Of a stretch of 64,000 nt of DNA, positions 47,933 to 60,693 are shown piece by piece. The DNA is from Dermatemys mawii (taxonomy: Eukaryota > Chordata > Testudines > Dermatemydidae): assembly GCA_007922305.1 (NCBI GenBank), contig ML677366.1, forward strand, positions 14,118,489 to 14,182,488, in the 5' to 3' direction. The notes beneath the pieces are model-generated. The model worked only from the letters and a program-made list of their open reading frames with translations. It was not told where the DNA came from and searched no databases. The position numbers and the translations under genes are program-made. How positions within the stretch are numbered: the stretch's first letter is position 1; every line of letters starts with the position of its first letter.

Positions 47933-49054
47933 CTATAATGTGCAGGGAATAGGGGGAAGCTGTCATTGTGCTGCAGACAAATAGTCATGTAGTTTTCTTC
48001 TACACGTATGTATGGATATTACTAGTATATAGCTGCCCCTATACAGCATACCATCTGGCTATAACACTCAGGTATACATAACAACATCCAGCACGAACAA
48101 ACAAACAAAAGTGACATCCTTCAGGCACAGAAAAAATCTTGAGGTATGTAAGGTCCAAAAAAAAGTAACAATTACATATAAGGAAACAACAATCTTGATT
48201 AAAATCCTAACAAACTCCTGACAAGAAAGAAATTCAAACAAAAGCAAGAAGATTTATCAAAGGAATTATATAAATCCAATATGGAGTATATTTCTATCTA
48301 AATCCAGAATGAAAAAGTAATATCCAATTTAATCGGTTTCTATAGCAATTACTGTATAAACCTGTAATATTTAATAGCAAATTATCCTCTTCAAGTTTTA
48401 TTTTTAACTATTTCAACAGAAAGTATATAATTCTCGATTCAATTCTATAAGGTGGTAACAAAAACCTATAGAAATATTTTCAATTTTATTACATTCTATA
48501 GGACATTTCCATATGTATTAATATAGATCTGCCACTCCTAGTAATTAAATCTCTTTGTTTTCAGCTGATAACATTCAAGCCATAGAGTGCTGTCTATTAA
48601 ATTCTTCAAATTTGTGTTGCATGCACTTTTCATTTGTCACTTCCCCATGAATAAGCTAAATTATAGAAATGTCGGTATGCCTTTCTTATTCCCTCGGGTA
48701 CCATTGGATGTGTAGAATAAAATACGTGTTTATTTTATGCACCATAATCTTGCAGTCAAAGCTATTCTGAAGTCGTCAACATATTTTGTTCCCTAAATAT
48801 GCATTGGAGCAGTCTCACAGGAACTGTAGTCTTCTCCTGGAATTGATAAGCCATTTAATGCATTATCCCTGTGACAGACAAGATGGCATTTGCTACAAGC
48901 ATTTTTCTTTTCATGATTCAATAGTTTTCAGAAAGGCTGAGAAACTAAGCAGTAAATTTACACCATAACAAAGTAAAAACTAAGATCTCAGCTACCTGAT
49001 GAATGACTAAGCAGCTTTTGTGTGTGGATTTCTATCCAACTTGTTTTGTGGAGG
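47933..49054. other. AT-rich non-coding, nothing recognised
   Basis: Very AT-rich sequence with no long frame or identified repeat. Confidence 0.5.
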
Positions 49055-49235
49055 GTTATTATTTGCATTACAGCAGCCCCTAGAGGTCACAGTCAGAACT
49101 GGCATTGTGCTGGGCGCTATGCAAACAAAGAGGAGAAGATGAACCCTGCCCCGAAGAGTTTACAGTCCAGTTAAAACAAGAAGCTATGGGTATGTTCAAC
49201 AAACAACTGGGAGGACTGGGGGAAGGAGAACAAGG
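49055..49235 (+). repeat. SINE/LINE-tail copy
   Basis: 'ggcattgtgctgggcgctat' and 'gccccgaagagtttacagtc' match the family at 35494. Confidence 0.65.
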
Positions 49236-50914
49236 GAGAGAAGAATAGAACATGTATTTACATAGGACCATAAATAAGATAAAAATTAGAAGTTCCTACT
49301 TAGTTGCCCTGGTTACCAGTTGACAGTTTCCTATTGCCATGACAGCAGAAGTGGGTCCTATGGAGGAATTTGAAGGGCAGGGGAGTGACTTCACAGGCGA
49401 GCTCTGGAATCACGTTACATGCACCAACAGACGAGCAGACTCAGTAGTAAGGGCTGGCTCATCCTGTGGCAAAATAGAGATTTAGGGCCAGATACAGTCT
49501 GGTCTCCCAACTTCCCATTCTCCTCAAAGCACTAAATCTCTTGGCCTCCCTTCAGGAAGTGCTCAGTGCCTGAGAAGCTTGGATGGCAAGTATCCCAACC
49601 ATATCTGTTGGGCAAAATAGCCAAACTTCACCCATTTGCAAGTGGATGAACCAGCCATTAACAGTGTCTCTCCATCCACTGGCACCCAGACACCTCTCTT
49701 TATGTCCCTCTGTGATCCCCTATCCTGCAATGAGCTCCTCACGAGCCAACAGCTGCACCCTTGCAAAGCCCCAGTGAAGTCCATGGGGTCCAGGCTATGA
49801 GCAAGTGTCCATTTGCAAGAAGCTCACTGCAGGATAAGGCCTATGAACCTCAGCCAAAACCCACTGTGGTCAATGGGAGCATTGACTTCAGTGGACTTTG
49901 GATCAGGCCCATGTGCGTATAACACCATGTATATTATTGTGCTATATACAAACAACTTTTAAATCAAAAATAATTTAAGCCTCCGGTGATTTTGCCTTAC
50001 ATTTGCACCTCACTCACAGAATCTTCCCCTCGCATAGACATGAATGTGCTTTTAAAATGAGCCATTTTCAAATTTTAAGTTAATTTGTCTCTTAGGCCTT
50101 CCTTTTCGGGAGACAGTAATTACATTAAAATAGCTTGGATAAGCCCTTTGCAATAAAAAATTTACAAGTTTTTCCCAAGGGAGTTTTCAATTTTAACTCC
50201 TCCACTGGTCAGATCTTAGTGAGAACTCTGCAGTAGCGTTCCCTGCTGGGATATGGAAGTATAATTAACTTATTCCTTTAGTAATGATATTTTTCCTTCA
50301 ATTATCCATTTTTTATGCAAGGCAGGCAGATTTGTTTATAAACAAGGTAGAACTTTAGTGCTTTGTCACGAGAAGAGCAATAATGATGTTCACTGTATTT
50401 GGAGACTGAAACAGACCATAGCGTACCCATTTGGGGAAAGATTAAACCATTTAGAACACATTTTTATAATTCCTAACATGACATTCCAGTATTAATGGAT
50501 ACTGTAGAAGAACCAATCAATTCAGTTTTGGCAGCTTGCCCTGCTCCCCCAAGTGATATTGTATGGTGAGTAAACTTAAATCATTCTGACCTGCGTATCA
50601 ATTCCTTAACCCTGTCCCATAGAAACACTGTTATATGCTGTAAAACTGACAATATATCAGGGTATATGGCAAAAAAAAAAAAAAGCCTGAGTGACAGCAG
50701 GAAGGCTTGGATGTCAGCCACCCAAAATGCAAAGCTGTGGAGGTGGAAAAATGGGGCATAGAAATGAAGGAAAAATACAGCAGGAGATGCAAATATGATC
50801 ACTCACACTGCGTGCTAAAATGTCCTAATTACAACTCTGAGCTCCACAATTGTCAACATAAGTTCATGTTTTTCTATCACCAAATCGGAAGAGTCACCCA
50901 CAATAACCTGTATC
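49236..50914. other. non-coding; foldback scrap near 49850
   Basis: 'gtggtcaatgggagcattga' and 'cttcagtggactttggatca' at 49867-49908 are foldback-family sequence. An A run of about 14 lies at 50670. No gene was seen. Confidence 0.45.
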
Positions 50915-51181
50915 CAGTGGTTCCCAAACTATGGCCAATGGAGCGCAGTTGACCTACAAAACACCTTTGGGGATCCACTAAGAGCTGACTGAGCACATAG
51001 TACTAATATCTGCTTGGTCCAAGCAAAAAATACATTGAATGCTTTCCCAATACTTTCCCATGTAAACAACTGCTGTAATAGCCATGGAATGGTTTGCAAC
51101 TGGGATTGGGAGGGAAAGTGTCTATGGGAGACTCTCGGTATTAAAATGTGGTCTGCAATATAAGAAGTCTGAGGGCCCCTG
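50915..51181. mobile_element. degraded hAT-type MITE
   Basis: The left end 'cagtggttcccaaactatgg' is a classic hAT terminus. The right end, 'gtggtctgcaatataagaag' then 'tctgagggcccctg', is a decayed inverted partner. No 8-bp duplication is preserved. Confidence 0.55.
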
Positions 51182-51190
51182 GTAAATTAT

Positions 51191-51313
51191 GGCCCCAGTC
51201 ATTCAAAGACTTACACATGTGCTTAACCTTCTATAGTAGGTGGTTGCATTGACTTCTGTTGATTCTTGCAACTAAAGTTAGGTGTATGCACGAGTCTTTG
51301 CAGGATCAGGGCC
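51191..51313. repeat. small foldback repeat
   Basis: The arms are 'ggccccagtcattcaaagac' and 'gtctttgcaggatcagggcc', with 'gcattgacttctgttga' at the centre. It is one of the clearest copies. Confidence 0.65.
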
Positions 51314-52019
51314 TGTATTTTTAGTTCAAATTCTTGCATTTTTCCCCTCAAATTTCCACATGACAAACAAAACAAAAAAACACAAAGTAAAATCTATAAC
51401 AGAGCCCTTAGCTCCATCTCAGTACTTTATTCTCGTGCTGAGTAGTTTGTTCTGTCCTTAGAGCCTATTCATCATATAATAGTTTTTTTATATGTGGTTG
51501 ATTATCTATTATCATCCAAATGGAATCTGTGCCAGTCATCCTGGCCATTATTCATTTATTAAAGTTAACAAATCAAACTTTAGCCAGTCAGATAAGAGTT
51601 TAGTCAAAAAGGTGATAGTAATTTTGTGAATAAACAGATATCTAATTGGCTAAGGTACAACAACCAATATCTTCTATAGAGAATGCCGCAGGACATCAAT
51701 GGTACACCCTGAAACCATTATTACACTGGGTCAACAGGCATCAGATACAATGTTTCAATGGAAAGCAGTCATCTTGTTTAAATGAAATAAGTCATTCTAA
51801 TAGAATATGGTCCAAAGACTATGATTTCCTAGCTGGAAAATAACACCATGGCTTTGCCTGAGAATTTATGTAGCAGCAGGAAACCATTATCCTCTGACAA
51901 TGTTCTGTTTCACTGGTGTGATCTCTTAATTTTGTGTATAATAAGAAACTATAATAGAATATGTGCAGTTAAAATTAGGTGTCTCTAACAAAAAAGGCAA
52001 AGCCCCTAATGTCGCTTTC
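51314..52019. other. AT-rich non-coding, nothing recognised
   Basis: No exon or repeat was identified. Confidence 0.45.
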
Positions 52020-52125
52020 GAATCCTGATTCAGCAAACCATCCCTAGTCAGCAAAGCACTAAAGCAGTTGCAGAAGTCCCATTGACTTTAATGGGATTTA
52101 GGCATGTGCTTTGCTGAATAAAGAT
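52020..52125. repeat. small foldback repeat
   Basis: The arms are 'cctgattcagcaaa' and 'tttgctgaataaag', and the core is 'cccattgactttaatggga', almost palindromic. Confidence 0.6.
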
Positions 52126-53247
52126 AGATTGTGTTTGAAGTGTTTAGCTGAACTGCGGTCTCAGTCACAGTGCAGGTGCATTGACTACAACAGAGCCACA
52201 CCAATATAGCAGAGAAGAATTTGCTCCCAAACTTCTAACAGCTGAGTGCTCACAAGGGGCTAATGAGCAGTGTGCATCAGTCTGCAAAGAAAAGCTAGGC
52301 TTCTACTCCTGCACACTAATGTTCACAAACATACTATGTTTTTTTTGTACATTAACATAAGTTCAGTGATGGGAAAAGGATTAAAATAGTCAGAACAGGA
52401 CCTGTACCAAATCCGCATCTTCTCACTCAGCATGTCTATTCCGTGTCTTGAACTATATCTGCCTGACTTACTGACATAACCAAGTTTGTACAGCTGCCAG
52501 CCAATACAGGTATGGAACAGCAAGCTGGAAACTATTCTCCTTCAGGCATCATCACCAAAATTGTCAGCTAACTTCTGGCTGCAGTCTTTATGATGCAAGA
52601 AACAGAAAGACCCAGCTTGAATTTCAGATCCCAGCCTGAGTTAGCAGAATGGGAAGTTAGAAAAATCATTTTTTCAATGGTAAAGTGAAACCAATTTGGT
52701 ATGAAAGTGATTGAAGGCAAAGAAATATGGACATTCACTGGGTTGTTTTTACAGACTATATTCTTAGTTGAGTGTTTCAGTTCCATTTCCTAAGTCATTT
52801 CTTACAGCATATAAAATATATTAACTGAATCCAAATCCTCAGTATTCTAAACTGTATATATATGGAATGGCAAAATATCAATTTCATTACAACAGCATTA
52901 ATTACATTTTATTAAATTCCATCCAATAATGCACCAGGCTGACATTAATCAAACTCTATGCATTACATTAAAATCATGTATTTCCAAAAAGATCATCAGC
53001 ACACCAAAAGCCAAACAAACAAAGCAGTTCAATGCACATGATAAAGTGGTGCATAATCCATTTTTCATAAAGTGCAAGTCCTCTCTAATAAAATCTATGC
53101 ACACTAAGTTTACAGAACTGAAAAATAAAAATCAGATACTAATGCACGGGAGCCATAATTTTCCTAACTATATCATACCAGAAATTGCTACCACTAATTC
53201 TGTTAGGTCTTATTCCACCTATCCATCCATCCCCTCACAAACAGGAA
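52126..53247. other. non-coding, nothing recognised
   Basis: Short ORFs only. The 120-codon frame at 52929-53291 is Lys/Ile-rich and unlike any known protein. Confidence 0.45.
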
Positions 53248-53899
53248 CCTTAAGGAGCTCAAACTGTTTAGCTTATACAAAAGAAGTTTGAGAGGTGACA
53301 TCATTCTGGGATGTATTAGTGGGAGTCTTTTAAGCAAGACACAAGAAGTAATTCTTCTGCTCTAGTCCACATTGATTAGGCCTCCACTACAGTATTATGG
53401 CCAGTTCTGGGACCCACATTTCAGGAAAGACGTGAAAAAACTGGACAAAGTCCAAAGAGTAACAAAAATGATTAAAGGTCTAGAAACATGACCTATGAGA
53501 GAAGATTGAAAAAACGGGGTTTATTTAGTCTGGAAAAGAGAAGACCAAGGATGGACATGATAAATTTAAAGTACATAAAAAGTCATTACAAGAAAGAGGG
53601 AGAAAAATTGTTGTTGTTGTTTTTTAACCTCTGAGGATAGGACAAGAAGCAATGGCTTAAATTGCAGCAAGGGAAGTTTAGGTTGGACGTTAGGAAAAAC
53701 TTCCTGTCAGAGTAGTTAAGCACTGGAATAAATGGTCTAGGCAAGTTGCAGAATCTCCGTCATTGGACATTTTAGAAGAACACGTCAGACAAACACTTGT
53801 CAGGGATGGTCTAGATAATACTTAATCCTGCCAAGATGCAGAGAACTGGACTAGATGACCTTGAGAGGTCCCTTCCAGTCCTATGATTCTGCGATTCCA
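53248..53899 (+). repeat. CR1 LINE 3' part
   Basis: The order 'gtattatggccagttctggg', 'gtccaaagagtaacaaaaat', 'ggaagtttaggttggacgtt', 'ggactagatgaccttgagag' and 'ccagtcctatgattctgcga' is that of the CR1 ORF2 C-terminus and 3' end. Frames are broken. Confidence 0.85.
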
Positions 53900-53964
53900 G
53901 CTGCCCATGAGACCCCAACCCCACATACTAACTGCATTCTATAGTGTGTTAGTATCTCCACAGG

Positions 53965-54305
53965 GAGAAAATACCAGGCATTAAAGGTCGCTTTTAACCT
54001 AGCTGAGAAAGGCATAAGAACAACCAGTGCCTAGAAGTTAAAGCCAGATGTCTTCAAATTAGTGCTAAACGCAAATTTATAACAGTGAGAGTGATTATCC
54101 ATTGGAATACACTACCAAAAACCATGAAGGATTCTCCAGCTCTTGAAATCTTCACATCAAGACCTGATGCCATTCTGGAAATTACACTATAGTCAAACAT
54201 AAATCGACCCAGTACAGGAGTAATTGGGTGAAATTCCCTGGCCTGTGTTATATAGGAGGCCAGACTTGAAGATGTAATGGCCTTTTGGCTTTAAGATGTA
54301 TGAAT
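53965..54305 (+). repeat. second CR1-type LINE 3' end
   Basis: 'gtgattatccattggaatac', 'attgggtgaaattccctggc' and 'ggaggccagacttgaagatg' match another CR1 subfamily's 3' region. It lies 65 bp after the previous copy in the same orientation. Confidence 0.7.
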
Positions 54306-57179
54306 TAATCTATATATTTACCTACCTAAAGGTAGAGCCTTTAAATAGACTCTATGTGAAACAATGAGCATTGACACGGCAATTTAATATTACATACACT
54401 GAAATATTATTCCTGAAGTTTGTCATCTTGCTAATGCTGGGGGAGCGGGGGGTTCTTTGTTTGGACACAGGCAATGATAACACAAGCTTCCGTGCTGCCC
54501 AACAATATTATCAACCCTGTTCTGACAGGACTGCCTCTAGGCAGCCTCAAAGTCCTTCATTCTCTACCTTTCGTCCATTATTGCTTTCTAAGCTGAGACT
54601 GCCAGTGAGATCACTAGCTCCTACCAATGAAAGGGCTGACTTTATCACAGCGACATCAGTTCACTAAGTACTAGCCTGAGACCACTAACTCATTTCTGAT
54701 AGGTCTCCACATAGCAGTCATGCTTATCAGTCAGTTTATCAGCACTCGTTTGCAAGGATCTACATAACTCAGTCATTGCTTCAGCATTTGTGGGTAATAA
54801 TATGACCACTTCAAACTCATGTCAGTACATATTTATCCAGCACCCTCATGTTCTCTCTCTCTCTAAAGATTCCATTTTCTAGAGGTACAACTTAATTTCA
54901 CTTAAAAATCTCAAAAGGGTCCTTCTTTGGATGACAGTATATTATTATTACTCATTTATTCTTCAAGATAAATTTGCCCTTTTGGTTAAATTTAAGAGGA
55001 CCAGTCCTGCAATCCTTACTCATGCAAGAAATTTGGTTGAAGACAGCTGGGTTGTATCATTAAGCCCTATATGTGTTACCAGCTGATGCATCCACTATTT
55101 GAGGAGCCCTATCTATTTGGGAGGTTGAACTCAATGAGTTGATCATTTTTTTGCAGCAACAGATCTTTCCAAAGAGCTGGTCAGCAACAGATCTGATCTG
55201 AGACCTTTCAAATGCAAATATCTCCTGGGCTGTTTCCAAACAGAGAATTCTGTCAAATCTCCTTGTGGATGCTTCCATTCCATAGATACCTTCATTATAT
55301 TTGGGAGGAATTTAACTTCATCCTGAAGCAAATCCTCAACTCTATTGAATTTACAATTGCATAGAATTTTTTAACAAGTAGTTATTGAGTTACAATGGTA
55401 TCAAAAATAGAAGTGAAATTGAATACAACAGTTCTAGATGAAAAAGCCCATGTATATTGTATGCATGATTTAGTTCACAAAAATTATCTGTGAAGTCTTA
55501 AGGGTTTTCTTTTCTGTAGTCTGTGCTTGAGAATTCATAGAATTTTTAATGTGCAAACAGATTGAACTGGTTAAAATGAATGAACTAATGTGTCGGTTGA
55601 AAAAGAAATTATTCCTGTACAAAAAATGTATTGAAGGAGGAAAGGGTACAATTGAAAGAAAATGAAGATTGTGTTCCCTTTCATTATTACCTTCTGTTTA
55701 TCTTTAATTCACATATCTGAATATTACATTAAAACGCTAACTAGCACCACATCCTTTCAATGGATATTTTTCAGTGTTCACACAATTACTTCGGATGGTG
55801 CATAGGGCCCAAGACTGGGAATATTTTGGTGCACTCCAATTCTATTTCTTACCTGGGACATGTACAGATAGCTATCCGGCATAGTGCTACAAAAAAGCTA
55901 GGTGCTGAACTGTACACAGACAATTTTATAAATCTAAATATACAAAGGATGAGCTAAATCTAACTATCCATCTGTCCTGAGCCAGGAGCAACATCCTATT
56001 GTGCTGTCATTGGAGCAGCCTGCTAAGGAGAACACACAGTGTTCCTCCCATGCTGCTCTAGGGAAGGAGTAAACCATATAAAGTCTATACCCAGTGAAGC
56101 TTTGCAAGAAAAACATTTCTGCGCTCTCCCACCCACCTGCACAGGGTAAGGGACAGAGCAGCTCTGCACTGCCCACTTCCCTTCCTGTACTGCTACCTAT
56201 AGCATAAATAGCCATGGAAGAGGGTAAGGGTCTTCCTTCTCCCCACTCGCTCCCTTGTATAGCTGTACAAGCAGGGTCATGATTCAGCCCTGAAGAAGCA
56301 AAAAATTGTTATGCATAGGAATAGATTATCTGAACACCAGATCTGACTGAAATCAATGGAAAGACTCCATTATCTTCCGTTTGTTTTGGATCAGGCTCTT
56401 CGTCCTTATTCCATCACTAATGAGAACAATTTATCCTGTTCTCTCTCCCTATTATTTATTGTTAGTTATTCTGCATACCAGAAACATTCCCTTCCACCAT
56501 CTCCAAAAACCTCTTTGTACCTATTTAATTGCTTTAGCCTTTTCTGAGTCCATCCCTTCTAAACCTTATCATCCTATAGCAGTTGCTCTCCATGCAATTC
56601 CTCTAGGCTTCTCTCTTGCCTTTCTTCAACATACTGTACCCAAATTTCATGCACTAGTTCAATACATTATGCAGTAATGACCTGGAAAATTGTAGGTTTT
56701 AAATCAAAACCATTTCTGAGTTACAGTTTTAAAAAATGCTCAGCCTGAGAACTCATCTACCAAGTTTCTGCCCAAGGGAAATTTTTATGGGTTTATATTT
56801 GAAACATGGAGATTGGGTATATATTAAAAACATGGTCAGATACCTAACTATACAGTTGCTAGCATACAGATCTTCTATAATTAGACAATAGTTTAACCAG
56901 AAAGTATGTAATGTAAATTGATTTTACAATCAAAGGCTTTTTCTATTCTCCGCTTTGTGATCATGTTAGTATGCGGCTTAAGTGGTGATTTCTTGGCTAC
57001 TAATGTTTGTTGATGGTCATGCATAATTGTTAAGTGCTATGGCCATATTTGAAACTTTTCTTCCAACAAATAGCTGCTTTCAAAATGGATCATGAAAGCT
57101 CTTTAGTAACTGAGCTCAATTTTAAATCAGGGCAATAAAACGGTCATGTTAAATATCGAGTAATTAAACAAATAGAAAT
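54306..57179. other. intergenic, nothing recognised
   Basis: This is the 2.9 kb downstream of the MTHFS 3' end. ORFs of 60-98 codons have no recognisable family. A foldback-like scrap lies near 56345 ('ctgaaatcaatggaaagact'). Confidence 0.45.
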
Positions 57180-57439
57180 ATGACTAGATTAAATTATCTT
57201 TATTTTGATAAAATAGTCACCCATTCTTGTACCTATTGATTCTAGAACAAGACTTCACAATGGATATTTGCTAATTAGAATGAAATCAATGCAGTCCTTA
57301 CTAACATTAATGCAGGGCTTTTGGGGGGGTTAAAAAGTGTATTTTCTTGCTACAAAAATAATGTATGACTATTACAAGTTTGTGCCTTGATATGAAGTCT
57401 TTGGTCGGTCAGTTTGTAGTCGGCGGTATCCAGATGCTT
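57180..57439 (-). other. MTHFS: MTHFS 3' UTR (predicted)
   Basis: Downstream of the stop codon on the minus strand, an AATAAA lies at 57204-57199. With cleavage 15-25 bases later, the UTR would be about 250 bp. Confidence 0.6.
57199..57204 (-). terminator. MTHFS: poly(A) signal AATAAA of MTHFS
   Basis: The canonical hexamer on the minus strand lies about 236 bases past the stop. It is the natural candidate, although no transcript evidence is available. Confidence 0.55.
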
Positions 57440-57663
57440 TTAGCTATCTTCATAAAGGATTTCATCAATTTGGATATCATTTTCTGCCACTGGCACTGAG
57501 TCACAGATCTGTTCCTTGAAAGCCAAGGCAATTGTGTAAGGTTTTCCTTTGGGATGATGCATGCATCGTTCAAGGTAGGTATCATAGTATCCTTTCCCTC
57601 TTCCCAATCTGTTGCCGCTTTTATCAAACCCAAGGCCTGGCATGAGGATGAGGTCAAGGCCTC
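57440..57663 (-). CDS. MTHFS: MTHFS last coding exon (5-formyltetrahydrofolate cyclo-ligase)
   Basis: The enzyme (EC 6.3.3.2) uses ATP to convert 5-formyltetrahydrofolate to 5,10-methenyltetrahydrofolate in cytosolic one-carbon metabolism. The exon encodes 73 residues plus a split glycine codon: [27 protein letters not shown] and then LAFKEQIC, ending in EILYEDS and TAA (57442-57440). The GxGFD and GRGKGYYD stretches form the conserved nucleotide/folate site of the family, so this half of the active site is intact. A pyrimidine tract and CAG lie directly upstream (57664-57670 and beyond), fixing the splice acceptor. In mammals this is also the last of three exons. The first two exons should lie at higher coordinates, but none is visible before 64000. 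No frameshift or stop was seen. Confidence 0.95.
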
Positions 57664-60418
57664 CTGTTGGAAAAAAATACATCAAATGAAATAAAGATTA
57701 GTGGATTAACAAACCAATGCTGTGGATTTCCTTATGGCTTAAATATTTACACATATCTGCTGACATTAAGCTAAAATGTTGGTTTTATATTTTGCTAAAT
57801 GCCTCCTTTTTCTTGCACAGATGAAAAAAACCTTGAATATTAAACCTGTAACTTTATATAGTCACCTTATCAAGTGCCGAACAGATCAGCAGCAAAATAA
57901 GTGAAAAGCCTGCAGGGAAAAAACACCTATCTTCAAACAAACCCTAGTAAGTGTGGGAAGAAGCAAAAAAGCAACCCACAGTACCAACCACAAAATGGAG
58001 AAGAAAAAGAAATTAAAAGAAAAGATATAGAGGGAGGAAACTTCTTAACACAGCGGTAGAATTTCCTGTAATTGAACCTCCGCTGGGCTGCCCATAAACC
58101 AAGCAACTGGGATGTGGTAAGTTCTAAACATAGGCCACTGTGATAAACTTGTTACTTTATATCTAGGGCACACTGTATGCTCTTGTTAGATAGGTCGAGG
58201 TTTTTTAAATTATTACCCAGTTATTGGGTTGGTGGAAAAAAACACGAGTACTAATAATAATCTTGCTTGAGCCATTGCTGTCACTCGCATGGCTCAATCT
58301 ACAACTAGGTCTCTCTTATTCCCCCTCCCCTTGATTCATAAGCTTTGGCTTATATGCTATAGGTCCCATTCTGTTCTGTGGTGGGGAGCAAAGGCCAAAT
58401 AAGGGCTGAGTTGTGGAAACGGATGCATGCTTCTCCACCTTTCCCAAGGATATCTGAGTGTGTGTGGAAGGAGGTACCATCGTGGAGCCATGGAGCAGCC
58501 ACTCTGTATGGCATGTTCCCCAAGGTTCAAAGCATTTGCAAGCAGAAATGTACAGAGGATGCAACGCTACTCTAAGTAGTATTAATTCCTCTCTTTGACC
58601 TCTCACTTTCTGGGAGGCAGTGGAGTGTGCAACAGTGAACAGCTGCTAGGGGTTCCAGGCAGCAGCACAAAGATGTTGACTCTCCTTGTGGTTTCATCAG
58701 GATCTGTCAGCTTTGGTACCGAGTTCCCCAGAGCCTGAGGATTTCAAGGCCAAGCCCCTGCCCCTCTGTGATGCTCACATTCCTCCTCAGCGAGGGCATC
58801 AGTCTTCCAAAACCCCAGAAGTTCAGCCTCTTGAAATTCTATAAGAGCTTTTTCTCTACCTGTTTTTCCCACAGGAGGGGAGAGTTTATCCTTTCATGAC
58901 TGAGTTTCTAATCCCAAGTGGGTTAGCAGTTAGCTTGGATAGGAGAGAAAAACTGCTGTTGGCTAAGATGTCATTCTCCTAAACAAAACAGATATGTAGT
59001 CTAATGGATAAATGGTAAAACCTTTACCAGTGCTCTACCCAGCCAGACTAGAAAAAAACGGCATGGTACATTCAGGATCAGATTAACTATTTTTCCAGCA
59101 TTAGCAATACTTTGGAGACTGATGTGATCTGGGGTCAAACCAGGAGGGAAACTAGAATTTAGAGTGCTGCCCACCTTGTTTTGGAAGATGAGTCACATCT
59201 CTGCCAGGCAGAAAAAGGAAACCGACTATGCTGAACTGCTGCCAAGTTTAGAGGCAGACAACATGAAGAGCACCACCGCTTGTCCTGGGAGTATGAAAAG
59301 TCCTGCAAAGGTATCTTCTGAACAAATAAACCTGGCTAAACTAGTTTAGCTCTTTGGAATCATGAGCATCACACTTTTTGTTTCACAGTGTAAGGAAACA
59401 GTGTCCTGTCCAATGCTGCTCTGGCAGAAAAAAAAAAAGATTAAAATGAGGAAGACAGAAATATAAGGTGAAGCTTAGAAAACACAGCTGAACTGAAAGA
59501 ATCTGGATAGGGCATTCATTAACATCCTGTTTACTGTTCCTTATTTGCATCCCAATAACGGTATTTCAACAGTGGTGTTTTATTAAAGTTACTTTGGTAA
59601 CTTCACTTTTTCCAGGTATTTTTACAGTTTGCCCTAACTGCAAACCAGCATCTGCCACCATCTTGAATTGCATTGTTCTCATCACAAACCAACATCAAAA
59701 CGGGACACCTAGTTGATAGATAATGCGCTATAGTCAGGGACGAGGCTCAACACACAAGGCAGTGTAGGGAAGGTTACACTGGAAGTGCTACAGGTGAGTA
59801 GGGATGTTTCCAGGGTATCCGCCTGATGCCATGTACAAATACTAAACTCTAGAAAGTAAGTTTAAAAAATACACTCATGCCGACTCATTTGCATTTACAG
59901 GGTAGACTGTCAGATGTCCCTTCACTGCTCATCATTTTTGAAAGAAGAATTACCAGTGTGAATGTCCATCCATTCCCTCCTTCTAATTCATTAGAATATG
60001 AAAAATGCAAAGTGAGATAGTGGAAATTGTATCTCACAAATATAGCTTAAGCCAGTTTAGTCAACCTGCTTTCGAAAAAGCCAAGGGAGGAACAGCAGGG
60101 AATTGGCCAATGGGAGGGCTGTGAGATGTTTATTGGTTCCTTCCTACCTGAAATAAAAGGGAAGTCAGAGCACTGTAGAGGTCTGGACATTTTGATTTAA
60201 ATGAGGAGACAAATGGCAAATAGGAGTGAGAGAGAAAAACAGAAGAGCTGAGTAGGAGGTCTTAAAATGCATTTGTACCTTAAAAAGTGACGCTGTAAAA
60301 AACAGCATCATGACGTTCCAAGTTTATGCTGTCTCAGCCACTGGGGATCATATGTGCTTCATTTACAAGTCAAAAGATACATTTGCTGACAAGCCTGCAA
60401 ACTCAGTCTGGGATCTAG
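57664..60418 (-). other. MTHFS: MTHFS intron, nothing else recognised
   Basis: This is the presumed intron upstream of the last MTHFS exon. No second exon was found on the minus strand in any frame. ORFs at 58316-58606 and 59164-59349 are unlike known proteins. Confidence 0.55.
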
Positions 60419-60690
60419 GAGTATGTTTACATGGCAATTAAAAACCTGCGGCTGGACCATGCCAAGTGACTTGGGATAGCGAGGCTTAGGTTAAGGTGCT
60501 ATTTAATTGCAGTGTAGCCGTTTGGGCTGGAGCCCGGACTCTAGGATCTGAGCTGGGACAGTCCCAAAGCTTGGGCTGTAGCCCAAGTGTCTACATCATA
60601 ATTAAACAACCCCCTGAGCCTGAACCCTGTGAGCTTGAATCAGCAGGCACGGGCCAGCTGCAGGTGTCTAACTGCAGCGTATACATACCC
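60419..60690. mobile_element. MITE, Harbinger-like, TAG duplication
   Basis: The left end 'gagtatgtttacatggcaat' pairs imperfectly with the right end 'actgcagcgtatacataccc'. The inverted match extends about 50 bp inward: 'acctgcggctgg' on the left, 'ccagctgcaggt' on the right. TAG flanks both ends (60416-60418 and 60691-60693). The inner part, 'cccaaagcttgggctgtagc', is also self-complementary. It has no coding content. Confidence 0.75.
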
Positions 60691-60693
60691 TAG

